DNA from: Caryophanales bacterium UBA7642
GTDB lineage: Bacteria; Bacillota_I; Bacilli_A; RFN20; CAG-288
Direction: 5' to 3'
NCBI GenBank assembly: GCA_002483745.1
Contig: DLIM01000008.1
Coordinates: forward strand, 1-13,122
DNA: 13,122 nt
The notes beneath the pieces were generated by a model. The model was given only the letters and a program-made list of their open reading frames with translations, searched no databases and was not told the origin of the DNA. This document shows positions 1 through 5,959 of the stretch, piece after piece. The translations under genes and the position numbers were made by a program. Position 1 is the stretch's first letter. Every line of letters begins with the position of its first letter.

Positions 1-69
1 GGGTTCGGTGTAGAGGTCAGAGGTGACGAATGGCAGAAATGGCTTCGTCAGCACAAGGCCTCAAGATAG
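1..69 (+). CDS. 3' end of an unidentified gene (partial)
   Basis: Frame 1 is open from the window edge to a TAG at 67-69 and encodes 22 residues ending QKWLRQHKASR. The other two forward frames close early. A hairpin terminator begins four bases after the stop, which is what a gene end looks like. The fragment is too short to assign a family; it is hydrophilic and basic with two tryptophans. It may belong to the same accessory region as the genes that follow, but nothing here proves it. Confidence 0.4.
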   Translation, partial: GFGVEVRGDEWQKWLRQHKASR

Positions 70-72
70 CGG

Positions 73-99
73 AAATCGTCTCGAAAGGGACGATTTTTT
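73..99 (+). terminator. Rho-independent terminator with GAAA tetraloop
   Basis: Arms 73-82 (AAATCGTCTC) and 87-96 (GGGACGATTT) pair over ten positions, one a T-G wobble, closing a GAAA loop (83-86). A six-T tract (94-99) follows. It lies directly after the partial gene and isolates the restriction operon from upstream transcription, so that operon's promoter must lie between about 100 and 156. Confidence 0.8.
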
Positions 100-143
100 G
101 TTGTAATCGGCAAATTCTAGCAAGGAAAGATGTTACATAGTTG

Positions 144-149
144 TATAAT
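144..149 (+). promoter_or_regulatory. Candidate -10 box of the restriction-modification operon
   Basis: A perfect TATAAT lies between the upstream terminator and the regulator gene. No good -35 is present 16-18 bp upstream; CAAGGA sits at 121-126. A small inverted repeat (TACA 134-137, TGTA 142-145) overlaps the box, and ATGTTA occurs directly repeated at 130-135 and 148-153. These could form an operator for the adjacent XRE protein, but that is inference. The expected transcription start, about 7 nt downstream, falls on the GTG at 156. Confidence 0.35.
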
Positions 150-155
150 GTTATC

Positions 156-344
156 GTGAGATATAGCGATGCAATAAAAGAGCTGAGAAAGCGGATGCTT
201 GTCAGCCAGAGCGAACTGGCCAAAAAGCTTGGTGTTTCCTATGCGACTGTGAATAGATGGGAGAACGGATTGCATGAACCCACCTATGCAGCTAAGAGAA
301 AATTAAGACTGCTTTTTGAAAAGTATAATATCGAGGAGTGCTGA
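156..344 (+). CDS. Small XRE-family helix-turn-helix regulator
   Basis: A 62-residue DNA-binding protein made almost entirely of one Cro/C1-type helix-turn-helix (about residues 17-37: SQSELAKKLGVSYATVNRWE), followed by a basic helix. Proteins of this size and pattern often precede restriction-modification genes and can act as autoregulators. The start is ambiguous. A TTG at 141 gives 67 aa but lies across the likely -10 box. GTG at 156 gives a protein beginning MRYSDAIKELR, which fits the usual spacing before the domain, and could be leaderless because no Shine-Dalgarno sits at a proper distance. Its stop is 4 nt before the methyltransferase ATG, so the two are almost certainly co-transcribed. 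Its base composition (about 47-52% G+C in sampled lines) is higher than that of the following mod body. A role in controlling the operon is inferred from position and fold. Confidence 0.8.
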   Translation: MRYSDAIKELRKRMLVSQSELAKKLGVSYATVNRWENGLHEPTYAAKRKLRLLFEKYNIEEC

Positions 345-348
345 GAAT

Positions 349-2100
349 ATGGAAGAAAATGAAATCACTGCTTTAAAAAGACAAATAAATGAGCTTTCAG
401 CGGAACTAAATTCTCAAAAAAAATATGGATTGGTGTGGGATAAAGAGAAAGTGCCTGAAAGAGTCGTCCAAGAATGTGAAAAAAAGATTCCCGTGTTAGC
501 CCCATCTTCTCACGATTTTGCTTTAAACGCGGGAATAACCGATAACCTATTAATTGAAGGCGATAACTATCATTCATTAGTCGCTTTGAATTATATATTA
601 CGAAATACCATTGACGCTATTTATATTGATCCTCCATATAACACAGGGGAAAGAGACTTCATTTACAATGACAATTATGTTGATAAGGAGGATGGATACA
701 GGCACTCAAAATGGTTAACTTTTATGCAACGCCGGCTTTGCTTAGCTCGAACACTTTTAAAAGATGACGGCGTTTTATTCGTTAGTATTGGAGATGATGA
801 AGTTAATAATATTGGATTGTTGTTAGCCAGTATTTTTGGCGAGCAAAATTTTATTGGCCTTTTGCCGAGAATTGGGAAAAAGAGTGGCAAAACAACAACT
901 ACTATCGCAAAGAACCATGATTACGTATATATATACACAAAAAACAAGGATCTTGTCACTTTTGCTGAACAAGCAAATGACCGTGACGAAAAAAATCTTT
1001 TAAAAGATGAATTCTATGAAGAAAGAGGGGCATACCGCTTAAATCAATGCCTTGATTATGATTCCTTAACATATGGCAAGTCCATGGATTACCCTCTTAC
1101 TATAAACGGCGAAACTTTCTACCCGGGTGGCTCGAAAAAAGATTGGGAAAGAAGACAAGCCGGTGAGCACGGAAAATTTGATTGGACTTGGCGCTGGTCT
1201 CCCGCTAAAGTCGATTTCGGGCTTAAAAACGGATTTATCGTTATTAAAAACGGAAAAAGGAAAAGAATTTATACGAAGACGTACACAAAAGTTTCAATTG
1301 TTGAAAGAAATGGGTCATATACTCTTGAAAAAGTTGATGATACTAAGGCTTTTAATAGTTTAGTTTTTACAGATAATAAGTATTCAAACGATAATGCGAA
1401 AAAGGAATTTGCCTCGTTCGGGATTGATGAAAAATTTGATTTTCCCAAACCATCTTCTTTAATTAAAACCTGCCTTCAAATGATTCCCAAAAAAGACATG
1501 GTTGTTTTGGACTTCTTTGCAGGATCGGGCACTACAGGGCAAGCTACATTAGAACTTAATAAAGAAGATGGCGGCAATAGAAGATTTATTCTTTGCACCA
1601 ACAACGAAAATGGCATTTGCGAAAATATAACATATCAAAGAATAAAGACAGTTATTACCGGAAAAAAAGTTGATGGGACTAAGTTTAAGGATCCGGCACC
1701 TGGCAATCTCTATTTTTTCAAAACAGCGTTCGTGGATGATTCCGATAATACCGATCAGGCCAAATACAATCTCGTAAGTCAATTGGATCCGCTGCTTTGC
1801 ATTCAAGAAAGCGTTTTTTTACCAATAAATCGCACGAACTACTCTTCCCATTATTCCACTGAAAATGGCAAACGGCATCTATTCATCTACAACGATTACT
1901 TTAACGATGAAAGGATGAAAAGATTTAAGGAGGATGTGGCAAAAGCTCAGGGTGAGAAGATAGTTTATATCTATTCTGAAGACAATGAGGTCGATGAATC
2001 CCTGTTTGAAGATATCCCGGAGTGCGATGTCAGGCCGATCCCTGAGAAAATCTATGAGATTTATAAGCAAATTGTCGCGGGAATAAAGAGGGGTGAATGA
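349..2100 (+). CDS. mod: Type III restriction-modification DNA methyltransferase (Mod subunit)
   Basis: A 583-residue site-specific adenine methyltransferase; with Res it would form a Type III complex that recognises and methylates a short asymmetric site on one strand using S-adenosylmethionine. Catalytic motif IV, DPPYNTG, is at residues 94-100. The SAM-binding motif I, DFFAGSG, is at 388-394. The order IV before I is the beta class typical of Type III Mod. The N-terminal pattern (KKYGLVWDKEKVPE, then IEGDNYHSLVALNY) is also typical. The variable middle, about 140-370, should carry target recognition. The ATG at 349 is chosen because GAGGAG (333-338) lies 10 nt upstream; an in-frame start at 316 would overlap the regulator gene. 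The stop overlaps the Res start (ATGA). The body up to about 1680 is clearly AT-rich (25-38% in sampled lines), whereas the 3' end returns to values like its neighbours, suggesting a mosaic. An A8 tract at 416-423 lies early in the frame. Confidence 0.93.
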   Translation: MEENEITALKRQINELSAELNSQKKYGLVWDKEKVPERVVQECEKKIPVLAPSSHDFALNAGITDNLLIEGDNYHSLVALNYILRNTIDAIYIDPPYNTGERDFIYNDNYVDKEDGYRHSKWLTFMQRRLCLARTLLKDDGVLFVSIGDDEVNNIGLLLASIFGEQNFIGLLPRIGKKSGKTTTTIAKNHDYVYIYTKNKDLVTFAEQANDRDEKNLLKDEFYEERGAYRLNQCLDYDSLTYGKSMDYPLTINGETFYPGGSKKDWERRQAGEHGKFDWTWRWSPAKVDFGLKNGFIVIKNGKRKRIYTKTYTKVSIVERNGSYTLEKVDDTKAFNSLVFTDNKYSNDNAKKEFASFGIDEKFDFPKPSSLIKTCLQMIPKKDMVVLDFFAGSGTTGQATLELNKEDGGNRRFILCTNNENGICENITYQRIKTVITGKKVDGTKFKDPAPGNLYFFKTAFVDDSDNTDQAKYNLVSQLDPLLCIQESVFLPINRTNYSSHYSTENGKRHLFIYNDYFNDERMKRFKEDVAKAQGEKIVYIYSEDNEVDESLFEDIPECDVRPIPEKIYEIYKQIVAGIKRGE

Positions 2101-4481
2101 GAATTATGATTTTCGAATTGAAGGATTACCAAAGGGAAGCCGTTGCCGAACTAAAAGATTATTTCGAGCTTGCCTTCAAGCGTGGGACAAAAAAGGAAAT
2201 TGTCTTCAAAGCCCCTACAGGATCAGGGAAGACGCTTATGGCATCCACGCTGTTCGATATATTGGCCAGGGAAAACCAAGATGCGAACTTTTGCGTTCTT
2301 TGGTGCTGCCCTGGGAAGGGTGATCTCCAAAAGCAGTCATACGATGCTGTAAAATCATATGTAGGCGGCGACCCTGCTTGCACACTTCTTGAACAGGATT
2401 TCTTCGGATCAAGAAAATACATCGACGATAAGGAAATCGTTTTCGTAAATTGGGAAAAACTCATTCAGAAGGACAGAGAAACAGGAGAATGGGCAAACAA
2501 CTTGATGAAGGACCAGGAAGGGATGAACTTCATCGAGGTTCTCGACCAAACCAAAAGGAACGGATCTAAGCTTATTTTGGTTATTGACGAATCTCATATA
2601 GGCTCAAGCCAGAAAACAAGAATAAAAGAATTTAAGGATACAATCATCATTCCAGACCTGACTTTGGAAATGTCGGCTACCCCTTTGAGTTCTCACGTTG
2701 ATGTGGAAATTGATCCGCAAAAAGTCATTGATGAAGGGATGATTAAGGAAAATGTAATTGTCAATGAGGGCATTTCTTCTGAAGACAAAAGCATAAGCGA
2801 AGAAGACAGTGAGTTGCTTATCCTCAGATTGGGCGAAGCCAAGAGAAAAGCGATAGTTGAAAGATACAAAGAACTTGGAGTGAACGTCAATCCCCTAGTG
2901 CTCGTTCAGATTCCGAACAAGGATGAAGGGGAAGCCAAGAAACTCGTAATCCAGGATTTTTTGCGGAACATCGGTATCACCACAGACAATGGCAAGCTGA
3001 AATTATGGTGCGATGGGGCCGCAGTCTTTGATAAGAAAGCAATTCGAAAAAGTGATGACATTACAGAATACTTGATTTTTAAAACAGCTGTTGCTACCGG
3101 GTGGGATTGCCCAAGAGCTCATATCTTAGTTAAATTTAGAGACGGAAACTCTGAGACATTTGAAATACAAACAATCGGAAGAATCCTCCGTACTGCCGAA
3201 GCCAAGTCGTATGGCGACGAGCTTCTCGACAATGCCTATATGTTTACCAACATTTGGCGTTTTGAAACCAAGGCAGACACCTACAATCCCAATAGAATCA
3301 AGACTGCCTTTGCTGAGATGAGGAAGCCTTACAACAAGCTTAGCATCTGGGGCCAAACTAAACTTCGCTCTTTCTACCGTTCAAGGCAGGGGAATTATAA
3401 TTCCGCAGACAGCAGGTTCGACGCTTTCTTCATGCGCTCCTTTATGAAGAGATTCAGCTTGGTAGATTCTGACAAAGAATTGCTTAATGGGGCTTTGGCC
3501 GAAAGACTCAAAGAGCATGGACTCAACCTTAGCCTCGATGCTAACGATTTAATCATGACAGAGCAGCAGGTCGGATCTCAGACGGCTGATACTGAACAGT
3601 CTATCAGCGGTGATGTAGCTAAAGTACAAATGTCCAAAAGCGATGTACAGGCGACTTACTATCAGCTGATCAATGACAATTTAAACGGTCTGGCTTACGT
3701 CAGATCTAGGTCACCAATCAATTCCGCAATAATGAATGCATTCGGGACTTTCTACAATGTTTTCCCAAGGAATCAGAAAGTGGAATGCATAATGAAAATT
3801 GTCGTCAACAACCGCGAAATATTTGCCGAAATTCTTTCCGAGGCAACTCGTGATTTCAGAGATATGCTTGTTGAAGAGTTGAAGAGGAAAAATCCGGGAG
3901 ATGAATATGACTTCAAAATCGATACCTCCAGAGCCTATTCAACGGAGACGCACACACCATTGAGCGGAATGATTAAATCGCTCTACCAGCCGCTATATGT
4001 GTTAAAGAATGACGATGAGAATCCAGATAACAAGCTTGAAAAGGATTTCTTAGACTATCTCGACTCGAAAAATGAGGTTAACTGGTATTGGGAGAACGGA
4101 CCGGAGCTGATGAGGATCAACTTCGGGATACCTTACAACAGCGGTATGAACACGTTCCAACCGGACTTCATCGTCAAGTTTTCAGATGGCTCTGTTGGTA
4201 TTTTCGACACAAAACCGGCTGGCTTTAGAATCGAGGACACAACTGCTAAGGCAAATGCGCTGGAAGAATATCTCAGGAAGATCAACTTTAATCGCGGATA
4301 CGATCCGAAAGTTATAGGCGGAATCGTCATCAAAGATGGGACACAATTCTATGTTTACCTTAAACATGCCTACCATGACTATCAAGACAGCCATGAAGGA
4401 TGGATCAACTTTGAGGAACTCCTCAGAACGATCAAAACGGAAACTGATGTTCAAAGATACCCTCAAGACCACGGCGAATAA
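2097..4481 (+). CDS. res: Type III restriction endonuclease helicase-nuclease (Res subunit)
   Basis: A 794-residue superfamily 2 ATP-dependent translocase fused to a nuclease, the cleaving partner of Mod; Type III enzymes cut after ATP-driven communication between inversely oriented unmethylated sites. Walker A APTGSGKT is at residues 39-46, the DEAD-like DESH at 164-167, motif III SAT at 193-195, the family-typical TGWDCP at 334-339, and motif VI QTIGRILR at 358-365. Near the C terminus, PDF(I/V)...DTK gives a PD-(D/E)XK nuclease core: D690, D704 and K706. Length and domain order are as expected and no disruption is seen, so the enzyme looks intact. ATG 2097 overlaps the mod stop (ATGA) and has GAGG (2088-2091) 5 nt upstream; ATG 2106 is a less well-placed alternative. 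The overlap implies translational coupling to mod. Confidence 0.93.
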   Translation: MRIMIFELKDYQREAVAELKDYFELAFKRGTKKEIVFKAPTGSGKTLMASTLFDILARENQDANFCVLWCCPGKGDLQKQSYDAVKSYVGGDPACTLLEQDFFGSRKYIDDKEIVFVNWEKLIQKDRETGEWANNLMKDQEGMNFIEVLDQTKRNGSKLILVIDESHIGSSQKTRIKEFKDTIIIPDLTLEMSATPLSSHVDVEIDPQKVIDEGMIKENVIVNEGISSEDKSISEEDSELLILRLGEAKRKAIVERYKELGVNVNPLVLVQIPNKDEGEAKKLVIQDFLRNIGITTDNGKLKLWCDGAAVFDKKAIRKSDDITEYLIFKTAVATGWDCPRAHILVKFRDGNSETFEIQTIGRILRTAEAKSYGDELLDNAYMFTNIWRFETKADTYNPNRIKTAFAEMRKPYNKLSIWGQTKLRSFYRSRQGNYNSADSRFDAFFMRSFMKRFSLVDSDKELLNGALAERLKEHGLNLSLDANDLIMTEQQVGSQTADTEQSISGDVAKVQMSKSDVQATYYQLINDNLNGLAYVRSRSPINSAIMNAFGTFYNVFPRNQKVECIMKIVVNNREIFAEILSEATRDFRDMLVEELKRKNPGDEYDFKIDTSRAYSTETHTPLSGMIKSLYQPLYVLKNDDENPDNKLEKDFLDYLDSKNEVNWYWENGPELMRINFGIPYNSGMNTFQPDFIVKFSDGSVGIFDTKPAGFRIEDTTAKANALEEYLRKINFNRGYDPKVIGGIVIKDGTQFYVYLKHAYHDYQDSHEGWINFEELLRTIKTETDVQRYPQDHGE

Positions 4482-4577
4482 AAGGCAAATTAGAAGCAAG
4501 AATTCGAACTTAATGAGGCTAACTTCACACCCTAGGCTTCGACGGAATGTATTGCTCAAGCCATCTGAAGCAAACGC

Positions 4578-5165
4578 ATGAATTCCAAGCATATTTACAG
4601 GCTGAAATCCGGCGAGGAGATTCGCTGGTTTGGCAACCACCATGGTTTTGTGTTGGTCTATGCCGGGAGAAACGAATTCGATCAGAGATGTTATGAGATA
4701 CGGAAGCCTACCCCTGAGCAAAGAAGAGGAATAGTATTCCCCTACATTCGCAGCCATGAGGATGAATATATCAAGGTGTCTTTTCTATCCGCAAAGCTCG
4801 GCGTGACCGACAGGACGATTCAGTCCGACCTTTCCTATCTTGAAAAGCGAGGGGTGATCAGGAGGGTCCCAGTCATCGGTGAAGATGGGAAGCAGAAACC
4901 CAACCGCTTCGAGACCATCCCGATTAAGAACGGCACTTCCCATATGTGCACGCTCGAGAACCTCTACAAGCCATCCAACCCCGCGGGATTCAGGACTTGG
5001 TCATGGAACGATTACCTCATGAACGAGGGAAAGACATCTGAGGAGCTCTACGAGCAGTACATGGACCTTCTGGAAGAAAGGAAAGAGCAGGCTGAGAAAA
5101 GGGCCAAGTCAATCAGGAAGAGAGCGAAGGAAGCCCATAAGGAATACGACTGCCCGGAAATGTGA
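4578..5165 (+). CDS. Winged-helix-like DNA-binding protein of unknown family
   Basis: A 195-residue hydrophilic protein I cannot assign to a named family. Residues about 65-97 (KVSFLSAKLGVTDRTIQSDL, then SYLEKRGVIRR) read as a helix-turn-helix with a wing, like the DeoR/HTH_11 type where the recognition helix is followed by L-x-x-L-x-x-x-G-x-I. The N-terminal 60 residues are rich in aromatics. The C-terminal 40 (about 153-190) form a highly charged helix, probably a coiled coil. Likely roles are transcriptional regulator, replication initiator or recombination accessory protein of the mobile element; none is proven. It starts 96 nt after res with no terminator between, so read-through from the restriction operon is possible. 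The Shine-Dalgarno is weak. A terminator follows 47 nt after the stop. Base composition shifts here toward the GC-richer recombinase module. Confidence 0.75.
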   Translation: MNSKHIYRLKSGEEIRWFGNHHGFVLVYAGRNEFDQRCYEIRKPTPEQRRGIVFPYIRSHEDEYIKVSFLSAKLGVTDRTIQSDLSYLEKRGVIRRVPVIGEDGKQKPNRFETIPIKNGTSHMCTLENLYKPSNPAGFRTWSWNDYLMNEGKTSEELYEQYMDLLEERKEQAEKRAKSIRKRAKEAHKEYDCPEM

Positions 5166-5212
5166 TTTTCCGGAATTCCGACCACTTCCGGCAGAACGCA
5201 AAAATTTATTTT

Positions 5213-5244
5213 CGCCGATTTCCTTCGATGGAATCGGCGTTTTT
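5213..5244 (+). terminator. Rho-independent terminator after the winged-helix gene
   Basis: CGCCGATTTC (5213-5222) pairs with GGAATCGGCG (5230-5239), ten positions including one T-G wobble, around a 7-nt loop. TTTTT (5240-5244) follows. It separates the 4578-5165 gene from the downstream recombinase unit, implying that 5342-7466 has its own promoter. A weak -10-like TATAAG at 5257-5262 is the only candidate seen, and it has no matching -35. Confidence 0.82.
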
Positions 5245-5341
5245 CGTTATCGCCTCTATAAGAAGATAGGGTGAAAAAGGCTATTTAAGTGAAGGGGAAG
5301 AAGAAGCCCTTCGAGGCTTTTCGCATGAGAGGAGGAAGCAA

Positions 5342-5959
5342 ATGGAAGAAGCGACAATAATAAAGGAGAAGACAATCCTGATGCCGTTGATGGCCGTCGG
5401 AAGTTCGGAAACAAAGCCAATCGTCTCTCTACCGCCGTCAGCGGAGGAAAAGATGGATTTCGGGCCCGAAAACGGCTTAAGACAGGAACAGGATAAGGAA
5501 GTGGCGCATTGTGCGTCACTCCCCCTTCCGAAGGGTTCGGACAGTGGGGAAACCCACATGGCGGTGACGGAACGGAAAAGGGGGATGAACAACGAGGAAA
5601 AACGGAAATTGAGGAGCGTCTCCTACCAGTTCGGGCCCGGCCTTTTGAGACGGATGAACGAAGATGATGTGTTTATGGATAACATCAGGGTGAAGATAGC
5701 AAATCTCCATTTTCTGGATGACGTCGTGAAGGACCAGTACAAGAGGCAGGAGGGAGTGGCTCAGATCATCCACGACATGGCATCGGTATGCATGGCCTTA
5801 ATCTCTCAAGCAGAGAAGGAAAGCGGGTCCACCCTTCCAAAGGAAGCCACGGGTTGGATGTTGAAGGAACTCATGCTGATGGCCTTCATGGGAGCGTTTG
5901 TCCTTGAGGAAGAGATTCTCATCCACGAGCCAAAGAAAGGAGAAAACCACGATGCTTAG
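5342..5959 (+). CDS. Uncharacterised 205-aa protein upstream of the serine recombinase
   Basis: No family recognised. ATG 5342 is supported by an excellent Shine-Dalgarno (AGAGGAGG, 5328-5335) at 6 nt spacing. The protein has two parts. Residues 1-81 look disordered and low in secondary structure; their DNA is packed with short palindromes. Residues 82-205 are predominantly helical: a basic start (NNEEKRKLRSV), an amphipathic stretch near VFMDNIRVKIANLHFLDDVV, and a hydrophobic helix near MLKELMLMAFMGAFVL that could be buried or membrane-associated. The only internal alternative, ATG 5585, has G-rich sequence immediately before it, too close for a normal Shine-Dalgarno. The 3' end overlaps the recombinase start by 8 nt, so the two are translationally coupled. 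That arrangement suggests an accessory function in the element, perhaps modulation of recombinase activity, but there is no direct evidence for it. Confidence 0.7.
   Translation: MEEATIIKEKTILMPLMAVGSSETKPIVSLPPSAEEKMDFGPENGLRQEQDKEVAHCASLPLPKGSDSGETHMAVTERKRGMNNEEKRKLRSVSYQFGPGLLRRMNEDDVFMDNIRVKIANLHFLDDVVKDQYKRQEGVAQIIHDMASVCMALISQAEKESGSTLPKEATGWMLKELMLMAFMGAFVLEEEILIHEPKKGENHDA
5458..5557. repeat. Cluster of palindromes and hairpins inside the 205-aa gene
   Basis: Four compact inverted repeats are packed into 100 bp. They are a perfect 14-bp palindrome TTTCGGGCCCGAAA (5458-5471); an 8-bp hairpin with TTG loop (5501-5519, one G-T wobble); two mutually exclusive 5-bp hairpins that share bases (5523-5535 and 5528-5540); and GTGGG-GAAA-CCCAC (5544-5557). 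Flanking examples are CCGC/GCGG (5432-5444) and AGGAG/CTCCT (5612-5624). The core TTCGGGCCCG recurs at 5630-5639. The sequence is still an open frame. It could be RNA structure controlling the gene, or DNA sites for recombination or replication; the sequence alone does not decide. Confidence 0.5.

Noticed and set aside
1..20. GGGTTCGG at the left edge, considered as a tRNA T-arm or an attachment core shared with GGTTCGG near 7430
   Set aside because: It lacks the paired arm of a tRNA, and the shared stretch is only seven bases and lies inside the recombinase coding sequence.
130..159. A nine-codon leader-like frame whose stop overlaps the GTG start of the regulator
   Set aside because: It lies across the likely -10 box, and AAGGA is too close to its ATG; it is probably chance.
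4182..4757. A 191-codon minus-strand frame across the end of res and the start of the winged-helix gene
   Set aside because: It overlaps two supported plus-strand genes, including the Res nuclease motif, and has no recognisable domain or good ribosome binding site.
5289..5360. A 23-codon very basic reading frame starting with GTG and overlapping the start of the 205-aa gene
   Set aside because: It has a weak start context, is very short, and its lysine/arginine content follows from the purine-rich ribosome binding region of the real gene.
5585..5959. A shorter start for the 205-aa protein at ATG 5585
   Set aside because: The G-run directly abuts the ATG, leaving no spacing, whereas ATG 5342 has an ideal Shine-Dalgarno. 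It is kept only as a secondary possibility because residues 1-81 look disordered.
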